DNA of 64,000 nucleotides, from the NCBI RefSeq assembly GCF_029633825.1, contig NZ_CP090646.1, positions 1 to 64,000 on the forward strand, given 5' to 3'. The position numbers and the translations under genes were made by a program. The number at the start of each line of letters is the position of its first letter. Position 1 is the first letter of the stretch. The notes below the pieces were generated by a model that had not been told where the DNA came from, did not search any database, and saw nothing but the letters and a program-made list of their open reading frames with translations. The stretch comes from Burkholderia contaminans (GTDB lineage: Bacteria; Pseudomonadota; Gammaproteobacteria; Burkholderiales; Burkholderiaceae). Positions 42,383-49,681 of the stretch are shown here, in pieces.

Positions 42383-42410
42383 CAACCGCTCCCGCTAGAG
42401 GAGAAAGACC

Positions 42411-42575
42411 GTGAAAGTCGAAAAGGTAGTGCTGCCGGACGGACGTGAGCGTGTGCGAGTTACAGGTGATGACGGCCGCAAGTCCTATTGGTGGCACATC
42501 CGCCAGCGGCCGCGCGAAATCACGTCGGCAAAGCAACGCGTGCTGATCGACGCAGCAATCGCGCGCTCCGCCTGA
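42411..42575 (+). CDS. Small basic protein (54 aa)
   Basis: GTG 42411 follows the leader AACCGCTCCCGCTAGAGGAG. Basic, with a WW pair (DGRKSYWWHIRQRPREITSA); it could bind nucleic acid. Unknown. Confidence 0.5.
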   Translation: MKVEKVVLPDGRERVRVTGDDGRKSYWWHIRQRPREITSAKQRVLIDAAIARSA

Positions 42576-42603
42576 CCAACCGCTCCCACTACAGGAGAAA
42601 GCC

Positions 42604-42798
42604 ATGAACAAGCCGCAAATGACGCTTCGCTGGAACGACGGCGAAGAACAAGCGATCAGCCGGGCGAAAGCCGCCCGCGAGATTCGCAAGAACCGCAACG
42701 CACACCCTGCGCTTGGCGTGCGCGTTTTCCGGAAATTTCGCGAGACGTACATCGTCAGCGAATTCCTCGGTGTCGGCTGCTGCATCCATCGCGCATGA
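42604..42798 (+). CDS. Small basic protein (64 aa)
   Basis: It is preceded by the leader AACCGCTCCCACTACAGGAG. The middle is a strongly basic helix (SRAKAAREIRKNRNAHPALG) and the end has CC. It could bind nucleic acid. Unknown. Confidence 0.55.
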   Translation: MNKPQMTLRWNDGEEQAISRAKAAREIRKNRNAHPALGVRVFRKFRETYIVSEFLGVGCCIHRA

Positions 42799-42853
42799 AC
42801 AACTGGCCGCGCGTCCCGACTGACAACCGTAGTCACTATAGGAGATGGGCGAA

Positions 42854-42970
42854 ATGAAGATGCGTAAGCGCCGCATCAAACGAGGGCTGATTCTCGGGCC
42901 GTGGAAAGGGCAGCCAAACGCCCGACCGCTTCTGCTGTTATGGTGGCCGCATCACCACCGTAAAGCCTGA
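42854..42970 (+). CDS. Very small basic protein (38 aa)
   Basis: ATG 42854 with GGAG 9 bp upstream; ATG 42845 is in frame. The product has an extremely basic start (MKMRKRRIKRG) and a hydrophobic, His-rich end (LLLLWWPHHHRKA). Its leader (AACCGTAGTCACTATAGGAG) is a variant of the recurring one. Confidence 0.4.
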   Translation: MKMRKRRIKRGLILGPWKGQPNARPLLLLWWPHHHRKA

Positions 42971-43003
42971 AAAACCGCCCCCGCTACGACGGACATTGAA
43001 GTC

Positions 43004-43512
43004 ACGCCCCAGCAGCTTGCCGCGCTGGGGCGTTTTGCTATCCAGCTCGCGCGTTGCGCTCGATAGGGACGGCGCGCCGCTGCGCGTCGCGATCGCGGGC
43101 CGGCCGCCGGCGACGCGGGCGGGGGCTCTCGATCCAGCTCGCGCGCCCCGGCGGCCGCGCTCGATGCCGACGACGGGCGGCGCATTCGCGCCGCGGTGGT
43201 CTGCGAGCGGCGGCGGCCGCCGGAGTCCTGCGCCGGGCTACGGGGGTCGTGGCCGCTTGCGCGGCCCCGAGGTCTACCGACCCGGCCCCCTACCGTCGCA
43301 CCCGCCCGTCCACTGGACGGTCGGGCAAGGGACGACACCGGCGGGGCAAGCGCCTGGTGGTGATCGACGTTCCGGATTGGCTTTGCAGGAAAGGGGGTCT
43401 GCCGGGCGCGTCGCGCAATTCGCATCGCCTATCTATATCTGCCGACCATTGGGACAATCAATCGTCAAACGATAGACAAAACGAGATACGGATAGTAAAA
43501 TGGTTTCCATGG
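43004..43512 (+). repeat. Leading-region composite repeat, copy E (full length)
   Basis: Full module including terminator 43004-43037. An orphan leader (AACCGCCCCCGCTACGACGG) sits just before it at 42973 with no gene after it, as if a cassette had been lost when the module was inserted or recombined. Confidence 0.95.
43427..43501 (+). promoter_or_regulatory. Module promoter E
   Basis: GCCTATC (43427, one mismatch), 37 bp, GATAGAC (43471); TAGACA (43473), 17 bp, TAAAAT (43496). Confidence 0.75.
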
Positions 43513-43533
43513 TGATAGACATGGGGAACGACG

Positions 43534-43821
43534 ATGAACAAACCGACTTTCGCAAAGCTGCTTGACGCATGCGACTGCGCGACACGCGGTCTGATGTTCA
43601 ACGTCTGCTGCGCGCTCAGCGAGGCCGCTGACAACGCGATCCACAGCGAAGTGCTGGTCAGCAATGAGTTCGTTCGCGTTGGTGACAACTGTTCGCCCCT
43701 GTTCGACGGAGCCGCGCTCGACAGCCTAGCAACTGTCATGTCCTGCAACGTGCTAGGTTGGTCCGACGCAGAACACGCCGACGTCGCTGCATGGCTCGCG
43801 GCCCGTGGCTTCACTTTTTAA
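43534..43821 (+). CDS. Hypothetical protein (95 aa)
   Basis: GGGGAACGACG precedes ATG 43534. A helical protein with five cysteines (LDACDCATRG, NVCCALSE, MSCNVLGW), ending in an amphipathic helix. First gene of five behind module E. Unknown. Confidence 0.6.
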   Translation: MNKPTFAKLLDACDCATRGLMFNVCCALSEAADNAIHSEVLVSNEFVRVGDNCSPLFDGAALDSLATVMSCNVLGWSDAEHADVAAWLAARGFTF

Positions 43822-43850
43822 CAACCGTACCTACCAAGCTGGAGATCGCA

Positions 43851-44039
43851 ATGTTCGAAACTACAGCGGCCCTGATCCGATGGATCGACACCCATTACCT
43901 GCCCGAGCCGACGATCGACAACGGCGACGGCACCCTGACCGTAGCTTGCGCAGTGGTCGCGGCCGACAGAAGCGTGTTGATCGAGCGCTCGAAGATCCCG
44001 GCGACGCGTAAGGCCGCTCGCGACTGGCTCGGCTATTGA
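43851..44039 (+). CDS. Small alpha/beta protein (62 aa)
   Basis: CTGGAGATCGCA precedes ATG 43851. The layout is helix, beta hairpin (TIDNGDGTLTVACAVV), C-terminal helix (IPATRKAARDWLGY), similar to the protein at 42152. Unknown. Confidence 0.6.
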   Translation: MFETTAALIRWIDTHYLPEPTIDNGDGTLTVACAVVAADRSVLIERSKIPATRKAARDWLGY

Positions 44040-44075
44040 TCCGGTCGTACTGACCGACGACGAAGGGGAGTGACG

Positions 44076-44297
44076 ATGGAAAAGCTGAGCGCAATCGCGA
44101 AGTGTCAGGAAATGAAGCCGGTTCTGTCCAGCATCCAACAATCTGGATTCGCGGCGCAGATGATGCAGAACGGAACTATTGAAGTGCAAGACCCGGTTCT
44201 CTGCCTTGGCGTCGGCGGCAAGAACCATACGGAATACCGCACGATCAAGCTGCACGGTGCCAAGGCCGCGCGGCATTTCATTATCGAACGCAGCTAA
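44076..44297 (+). CDS. Small alpha/beta protein (73 aa)
   Basis: AAGGGGAGTGACG precedes ATG 44076; a GTG 6 bp upstream is in frame. Ends KLHGAKAARHFIIERS, like the proteins at 42152 and 43851. Unknown. Confidence 0.55.
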   Translation: MEKLSAIAKCQEMKPVLSSIQQSGFAAQMMQNGTIEVQDPVLCLGVGGKNHTEYRTIKLHGAKAARHFIIERS

Positions 44298-44313
44298 CTA
44301 AGGGGAAGAGTCC

Positions 44314-44544
44314 ATGACTACCGATACGATCGATCTGACGCCCACATGGGGTGAAGTCGGAAATATGTATGTCCGACTGGCAGAGTCGGGGGAAGTGGCC
44401 GCGATTCGGAGGATGCGATCGGAGGCTGCAAAGGCGTTTGCCGCAGCTCAGGCGTTCACGGCGATTCAAGCGACGCTCTCGGAAGAGCAGCGCGCGATCG
44501 CAAGTGGCGTACTGACCACTGAACTTTCGAAGATGGGCTACTGA
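44314..44544 (+). CDS. Small helical protein (76 aa)
   Basis: AAGGGGAAGAG precedes ATG 44314. Alanine-rich helix (AKAFAAAQAFTAIQATLSEE). The next gene starts 3 bp after its stop, so the two are co-translated. Unknown. Confidence 0.55.
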   Translation: MTTDTIDLTPTWGEVGNMYVRLAESGEVAAIRRMRSEAAKAFAAAQAFTAIQATLSEEQRAIASGVLTTELSKMGY

Positions 44545-44547
44545 AAA

Positions 44548-44760
44548 ATGACGTTGCTTAACCAAACCATGAGCGCTCGCGCGGTTCAGCTTCTGGTCGA
44601 TGCCGAGGCGCAACGCTACGGGGAGCTGATTCGCGATCAAACGTGGTCACTGGAACACGCGCATTACGTTCTGACTCACATCGATCAGGAAAAGCTCGAC
44701 CTCTTCTCTGTTGCAGGGCTCGCGATGGCGATCGCTTGGTATCAGTGCAGCGACAGCTAA
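44548..44760 (+). CDS. Small helical protein (70 aa)
   Basis: ATG 44548 follows the previous stop by 3 bp without a strong ribosome-binding site of its own, so it is probably translated by re-initiation. Helical and acidic. Last gene before module F. Confidence 0.5.
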   Translation: MTLLNQTMSARAVQLLVDAEAQRYGELIRDQTWSLEHAHYVLTHIDQEKLDLFSVAGLAMAIAWYQCSDS

Positions 44761-44781
44761 CCGCCCCGCCCTGCCCAACCG

Positions 44782-45293
44782 ACGCCCCAGCAGCTTGCCG
44801 CGCTGGGGCGTTTTGCTATCCAGCTCGCGCGTTGCGCTCGATGGGGACGGCGCGCCGCTGCGCGTCGCGATCGCGGGCCGGCCGCCGGCGACGCGGGCGG
44901 CGGCTCTCGATCCAGCTCGCGCGCCCTGGCGGCCGCGCTCGATGCCGACGACGGGGCGGCGCATGCGCGCCGCGGTGGTCTGCGAGTGCCTGCGGCCGCC
45001 GGAGTCCTGCGCCGGGCTACGGGGGTCGTGGCCGCTTACGCGGCCCCGAGGTCTACCGACCCGGCCCCCTACCGTCGCACCCGCCCGTCCACTGGACGGT
45101 CGGGCAAGGGACAGCACCGGCGGGGCGAGCGCCTGGTGGTGATCGACGTTCCGGATTGGCTTTGCAGGAAAGGGGGTCTGCCGGGCGCGTCTCGTAATTC
45201 GCAGCGTCTATCTATTCCCGCCCGCCATTGGGACAATCAATCGCCAAACGATAGACAAAACGAAGTACGTATCGTAAAATGGTTTCCATGGTG
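44782..45293 (+). repeat. Leading-region composite repeat, copy F (full length)
   Basis: Full module including terminator 44782-44815. Differs from D, E and G by a few substitutions and a one-base insertion in GACGACGGGGCGGCGC. Confidence 0.95.
45206..45280 (+). promoter_or_regulatory. Module promoter F
   Basis: GTCTATC (45206), 37 bp, GATAGAC (45250); TAGACA (45252), 17 bp, TAAAAT (45275). Confidence 0.75.
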
Positions 45294-45342
45294 ATCGAGA
45301 CGATCACCGCAGCAGAAACGGCAAATTTTCGGAGATTCCACC

Positions 45343-46176
45343 ATGCGCCTCGCTTCCCGCTTCGCCCCCAACGCTCACCAACTCCGCGCGAACTCCCCGC
45401 TTTCGGATGACCAAATCGCGCGCGTTGCTCCGTCGATCTTCGCGACGGAGAAGCACGAAAGCCGCTCCGACCGTTACACCTACATCCCGACGATCGAGGT
45501 GCTGAACGGCCTGCGTGGCGCTGGCTTCCAGCCGTTCATGGTGGCGCAAACCCGCGTTCGTGATGCTGGCAAGCGCGAACATACCAAGCACATGATCCGC
45601 CTGCGTCATGCAGATCAGATCATCGGCGCGGAAGCCGACGAAATCATCCTGCTTAACTCGCACGACGGGACGAGCAGCTATCAGATGATCGCGGGTCAAT
45701 TCCGTTTCGTCTGCGCGAACGGGATGGTTTGCGGCGAGACGGCGAGCGAGATCCGCGTTCCGCACAAGGGCAAGATCGTGGATGACGTCATTCAAGGCGC
45801 GTTCGACGTGCTGGACGGGTTCCAGTACATCCGCGAGGTCAAGGGCGAAATGAAGTCGCTCACGTTGAGCCGTGGCGAACAGGAAGCGTTCGCTACCGCT
45901 GCGCTCCAGCTCAAATACGAGCCGAGCGACGTGAAGCCGGCACCGGTCACGGAAACGCAAATTCTCGAAGCGCGCCGCTTCGAAGATCGCAAGGATGACC
46001 TGTGGACGACGTTCAATCGCCTGCAGGAGAATCTGATTCAGCGCGGCGGCCTGCCCGGACGCACGGCATCCGGCCGGACGACCCGGACGCGCCCGGTCGA
46101 GGGCATCGACCAAAACGTCAAACTGAATCGCGCGTTGTGGACGCTGACCGAGGCGATGGCGGCACTGAAGAAGTAA
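45343..46176 (+). CDS. DUF932-family protein (277 aa)
   Basis: ATG 45343; GGAGATTCCACC lies upstream. The DUF932 core is clear: YTYIPTIEVLNGLRGAGFQP, then HMIRLRHADQ, and FRFVCANGMVCGE. DUF932 proteins are widespread in the leading regions of conjugative plasmids and in phages; their biochemical role is not established. It is the first gene behind module F. Confidence 0.9.
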   Translation: MRLASRFAPNAHQLRANSPLSDDQIARVAPSIFATEKHESRSDRYTYIPTIEVLNGLRGAGFQPFMVAQTRVRDAGKREHTKHMIRLRHADQIIGAEADEIILLNSHDGTSSYQMIAGQFRFVCANGMVCGETASEIRVPHKGKIVDDVIQGAFDVLDGFQYIREVKGEMKSLTLSRGEQEAFATAALQLKYEPSDVKPAPVTETQILEARRFEDRKDDLWTTFNRLQENLIQRGGLPGRTASGRTTRTRPVEGIDQNVKLNRALWTLTEAMAALKK

Positions 46177-46225
46177 AGAGTAAGCGGGCCGGGAGACCGG
46201 CCCGCAGACCGAACGGAGGGAGAGA

Positions 46226-46486
46226 ATGAGCGAAACGAACGCACCGAACCCGGACGGAGCCGCCGGAGGCTGGTCGGAAGTCAATGAGTTTTCGTTGACG
46301 CGGAACGGGCACTACCTGACGCGCTACATGGTTCATGGCGTTGCGGGTTATCTGTTGTGGGATAAGGCTGGAAAGCCGCATGGGCCGTTCGACACCGTGA
46401 AGGCGGGAATGGATCACTACGATTGCATCGCTCCCACCGACGAAGGCGAAGGTAACGACGGAACGGAGGTGCAGGATGAGCAGTGA
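46226..46486 (+). CDS. Hypothetical protein (86 aa)
   Basis: GGAGGGAGAGA precedes ATG 46226. Acidic ends surround a strand-rich middle (HYLTRYMVHGVAGYLLWDKA). Its 3' end overlaps the next start by 11 bp. Unknown. Confidence 0.6.
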   Translation: MSETNAPNPDGAAGGWSEVNEFSLTRNGHYLTRYMVHGVAGYLLWDKAGKPHGPFDTVKAGMDHYDCIAPTDEGEGNDGTEVQDEQ

Positions 46487-46736
46487 TGAGCTGACGCCGG
46501 ACGACGTGGACGGATTTCGTGCGCAACTCCGTGCGGGCGATATGGTCGGCGCGTTCGGGGCAGTCAAGAAGCTGCCGATCGAAAGCGCCGCCAACATGAT
46601 GTTGCGCGCAGGGTTCAGCGTCGCGTACGACAGGCGAAGCCCGCGCGCATTTTGGGAGCGCACCCAAACCGATATAGTCCGCGCATGTAGACAGAACACG
46701 GACGGTTACGGGCTTCGGCCGAAAGACTCCTTCTAA
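46476..46736 (+). CDS. Hypothetical protein (86 aa)
   Basis: ATG 46476 overlaps the preceding gene, with GGAGGTGCAGG upstream. Helical; ends basic. Unknown. Last gene before module G. Confidence 0.55.
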   Translation: MSSDELTPDDVDGFRAQLRAGDMVGAFGAVKKLPIESAANMMLRAGFSVAYDRRSPRAFWERTQTDIVRACRQNTDGYGLRPKDSF

Positions 46737-46756
46737 GCCACTCCCCGCTTTTCATC

Positions 46757-47267
46757 ACGCCCCAGCAGCTTGCCGCGCTGGGGCGTTTTGCTATCCAGCT
46801 CGCGCGTTGCGCTCGATGGGGACGGCGCGCCGCTGCGCGTCGCGATCGCGGGCCGGCCGCCGGCGACGCGGGCGGGGGCTCTCGATCCAGCTCGCGCGCC
46901 CCGGCGGCCGCGCTCGATGCCGACGACGGGCGGCGCATTCGCGCCGCGGTGGTCTGCGAGCGGCGGCGGCCGCCGGAGTCCTGCGCCGGGCTACGGGGGT
47001 CGTGGCCGCTTGCGCGGCCCCGAGGTCTACCGACCCGGCCCCCTACCGTCGCACCCGCCCGTCCACTGGACGGTCGGGCAAGGGACGGCACCGGCGGGGC
47101 GAGCGCCTGGTGGTGATCGACGTTCCGGATTGGCTTTGCAGGAAAGGGGGTCTGCCGGGTGTGTCGCGTAATTCGCAACGTCTATCTATGCCCGCCCGCC
47201 ATTGGGACAATCAATCGCCAAACGATAGACAAAACGAAGTACGTAGCGTAAAATGGTTTTCATGGTG
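46757..47267 (+). repeat. Leading-region composite repeat, copy G (full length)
   Basis: Full module including terminator 46757-46790. Closest to copy D, including the CCGGGTGTGTCGCGTAATTC segment. Confidence 0.95.
47180..47254 (+). promoter_or_regulatory. Module promoter G
   Basis: GTCTATC (47180), 37 bp, GATAGAC (47224); TAGACA (47226), 17 bp, TAAAAT (47249). Confidence 0.75.
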
Positions 47268-47286
47268 ACCGACAAGGAGAAACGTG

Positions 47287-47532
47287 ATGTGCAGCCGGAG
47301 TCTTGCTCTTAACGCTCGCGCTAGTTGGGCGCTTTATACGTGTGCGCTGCTTGCTGGCGATGCACGCGCCGAAGAACTGAAGCTCGATGCGCAAATTTTC
47401 GCGCAGGAAAGCGGCATCGACTCCTTTATCGAAAAATCTGGTCTTCCGCTGTTTCTTCGAGACGTGCCCGCCCTTGCTGCTGAATGGGATCATGGGTGGA
47501 AGTTGTGGAGCGACATTCGAGAGTACGCATAG
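47287..47532 (+). CDS. Hypothetical protein (81 aa)
   Basis: AAGGAG lies 7 bp before ATG 47287 (GTG 47284 also in frame). The N-terminus (LALNARASWALYTCALLAGD) is moderately hydrophobic; the rest is acidic and helical. Unknown. First gene behind module G. Confidence 0.55.
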   Translation: MCSRSLALNARASWALYTCALLAGDARAEELKLDAQIFAQESGIDSFIEKSGLPLFLRDVPALAAEWDHGWKLWSDIREYA

Positions 47533-47548
47533 TTCAGGAGGTGCGGCC

Positions 47549-47767
47549 ATGAAACGATTGGCGATTGCAGAGATCGAGACCGCGATCAACGTATGGCGTA
47601 ATCGGTGCCCGGTAGCAGATGACGAGTCTTTCGCACTCTGCCGGGAAGCCCGCTTGCTCGCGGATGTATACGGGCTGATGATCGTGAGCGGCATGGCGGA
47701 AGTTGCGATTGCCACCCTGTCGGCGGATCAAGTTTCCGCGCTGAACGGTGCGGGAATCACGGTGTGA
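47549..47767 (+). CDS. DUF3717-family protein (72 aa)
   Basis: CAGGAGG precedes ATG 47549. The pattern IAEIETAINVWRNRCPVADD followed by LCREARLLADVYGLMIV matches DUF3717, a small family seen mainly in Burkholderiales. Function unknown. Confidence 0.75.
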   Translation: MKRLAIAEIETAINVWRNRCPVADDESFALCREARLLADVYGLMIVSGMAEVAIATLSADQVSALNGAGITV

Positions 47768-47786
47768 TGATTGCGAGGCTTATAGC

Positions 47787-48776
47787 ATGCAGATCGGATT
47801 CGATTTTGGGGATACTGGAGCGGTCAAGGAGGTTCGCCCGTCGCCGGTATGGAAACCGGCGCGGCCGTCACTGCGGGAATGGGGGCGACTGCTTGACGAT
47901 GCGAAGCGCGCAGTGCAGTTGCTTCCCTACGTTGAACGCGCAATCTTCTCGGCTTGCATCGAGGCGGCCAGGACGCACCGGGGGGACGAGATCGAGCGCT
48001 CGATGACGCGCGCAAAGACGGACGCGGAGCGCGAAGCGCTTATGAATGGCGATGTGTGGTCGCCGCACTCCTGTACGACGGTTGAGGCGACCGACGAGGC
48101 ACGCGCGAACCTCATGCGCCACTGCGTTACAAGGGCCGAAAGCGGGCAGGACGTCCCCGGCATCGAGTACAAGACGCGACACGACGAAAACGTAAAGGGC
48201 GGCGCAATCCACGCGGTAGGCGTCGGCACGGTCATTGTGCGGGAGTGGTGTTCCGTCGGGGTCGGCTCAATCACTTTCGAGCCGAGCCGATCGACGTTCT
48301 TTCTCGCGAGCTTTCGTGATGATATGCCCGCACACTACGCACCTGCATCGCTCTGGAGGCCCGCATACTGCGCCGACAAGATCGCGTTTTCGAACGACAC
48401 GGCCCCGAGCGTCCCGACGTTTCTTTTCAACGGGCGAGAGTACGTCAACACGGGGAGCGTGAGCATTAGCGGTAGGGAGTCCTGTACCGCATGGAGTATC
48501 GCCCCGCTCGATGGCTGGAGCGAGCAGACGTACAACTATCGCAGCAAGTGCGCGGCATATGACCGCTACGAGAAGGAGCGCGGCGACTCGCGCGGCATGG
48601 TTGTGAAGGTGCGCGGCCAGCTCTGCGTGCTGGACAAACCGATTTGCTTCTTCGATGACAACGTGACGCACAACTATTCGTTCATTGACGAAAAGGAGGA
48701 CGGCGAAGCTGAACAAGATGATGCGGTGAACTACGACGATCGCATCGAGGAAGACGCAGACTTACTTGCCGCATAG
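47787..48776 (+). CDS. Hypothetical protein (329 aa)
   Basis: ATG 47787 (start weakly supported; a GTG about 40 bp upstream is in frame). A soluble protein with an N-terminal helical region and a beta-rich centre (GAIHAVGVGTVIVREWCSVG), a run of aromatic residues (WSEQTYNYRSKCAAYDRYEK) and a strongly acidic C-terminus (EKEDGEAEQDDAVNYDDRIE). The largest unknown protein in the leading array, with a DNA-mimic-like acidic tail. No family recognised. Confidence 0.7.
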   Translation: MQIGFDFGDTGAVKEVRPSPVWKPARPSLREWGRLLDDAKRAVQLLPYVERAIFSACIEAARTHRGDEIERSMTRAKTDAEREALMNGDVWSPHSCTTVEATDEARANLMRHCVTRAESGQDVPGIEYKTRHDENVKGGAIHAVGVGTVIVREWCSVGVGSITFEPSRSTFFLASFRDDMPAHYAPASLWRPAYCADKIAFSNDTAPSVPTFLFNGREYVNTGSVSISGRESCTAWSIAPLDGWSEQTYNYRSKCAAYDRYEKERGDSRGMVVKVRGQLCVLDKPICFFDDNVTHNYSFIDEKEDGEAEQDDAVNYDDRIEEDADLLAA

Positions 48777-48791
48777 GAGGAACGATACGAG

Positions 48792-48819
48792 AAAGGCCGG
48801 TGATGAACCGGCCTTTTTT
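48792..48819 (+). terminator. Rho-independent terminator
   Basis: AAGGCCGGT and ACCGGCCTT form the stem around GATGA, followed by six T. Confidence 0.93.
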
Positions 48820-48886
48820 ATTTCGGATAACGATGCATTTATCCTATTCTCGGCGCTTTCCAGTTAACACTTTCAATCGAATAAAG

Positions 48887-48917
48887 GATAGACGAAACGA
48901 GATACCGCGAGTATAAT
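48887..48917 (+). promoter_or_regulatory. Promoter TAGACG-N17-TATAAT without a module
   Basis: GATAGAC (48887), TAGACG (48889), 17 bp, perfect TATAAT (48912). A degenerate upstream partner (CCTATTC, about 48843) lies at about the usual distance. The GC-rich module body is absent. It drives 48967-49960. Confidence 0.75.
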
Positions 48918-48966
48918 TTATTCCATGGTGATCGAGTGATGTAGCAGGGTTCAACGGAGATAGATC

Positions 48967-49293
48967 ATGGTGTCGGCCAGCACGAACGTAGTCAGCATTG
49001 CGCAGTTCAAGAGCGCTAAACAGACCGCTGTTGCGCAGCAGGAGATGACCTTGTCGACGGCGTTCGAACCCGAGGACTCGGAAGACATTCAGTTTCGCGT
49101 GGGTAGCGATCGGAAGCCCGCGCACCTTTCCCACTCATGGGAGAACCGGACGCCGCGCGCCCCGTTGACGTCGAGTACCCCGTTGGGCGACGCCGCGCTT
49201 GACGGCATCTACCGATTGCTTCGGGGTCAACGCGCAGCTCCGGCACGCCGTCCCGCGCTCGATGTTCCGACGTGGCAATTGCAGGGCAGTTGA
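48967..49293 (+). CDS. Hypothetical protein (108 aa)
   Basis: CGGAGATAGATC precedes ATG 48967. Low complexity, rich in Ser/Thr/Arg/Pro and probably largely disordered. The short N-terminal helix (NVVSIAQFKSAKQTAVAQQE) may be a binding segment. Unknown. Confidence 0.5.
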   Translation: MVSASTNVVSIAQFKSAKQTAVAQQEMTLSTAFEPEDSEDIQFRVGSDRKPAHLSHSWENRTPRAPLTSSTPLGDAALDGIYRLLRGQRAAPARRPALDVPTWQLQGS

Positions 49294-49369
49294 GAATAGC
49301 CGCCCGCACACCGTTGTTGAATGGCGCGCGGTGCGCCCCGAACTGGCCGGTAGCCATAGAAGGATGACG

Positions 49370-49660
49370 ATGAATACTCAGCCGACGCCCGAGGAAGTGG
49401 CGAGCTACTTTGACCAAGATTACGGCGAACGGACGCTGATTGAAGCGATGGGTCGTATCGGCCAGACATACGCTCACAGCGGTCACTACGGGCCGGACGG
49501 AAGCTATCAGATCCTCGCCATTCGAACCGATCACATCGGCCCGGTTCGTCGGTTCGTCGCTGTAACGTTGATGAAACTGATCGGATGGCTGGCGCGCCCG
49601 GAGTCTTACGAGGCCGCGAGCGGCAAGGACGGGATCACCGAGACGTCGCCCGACCGATAA
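49370..49660 (+). CDS. Hypothetical protein (96 aa)
   Basis: GAAGG precedes ATG 49370 (ATG 49364 also in frame). Acidic and tyrosine-rich start, one modestly hydrophobic helix (RRFVAVTLMKLIGWLARPES). Unknown. Confidence 0.55.
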   Translation: MNTQPTPEEVASYFDQDYGERTLIEAMGRIGQTYAHSGHYGPDGSYQILAIRTDHIGPVRRFVAVTLMKLIGWLARPESYEAASGKDGITETSPDR

Positions 49661-49681
49661 CCCCCCCCACTGGAGATAGGC

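Noticed and set aside
35640..47267. Long open frames of 100-190 aa on both strands inside every module copy, with a shared segment RLVVIDVPDWLCRKGG
   Set aside because: The frames run through a terminator and a promoter, lack ribosome-binding sites, differ at their starts, and substitutions between copies are not biased to silent positions. GC-rich repeat sequence explains them; the conservation is at DNA level.
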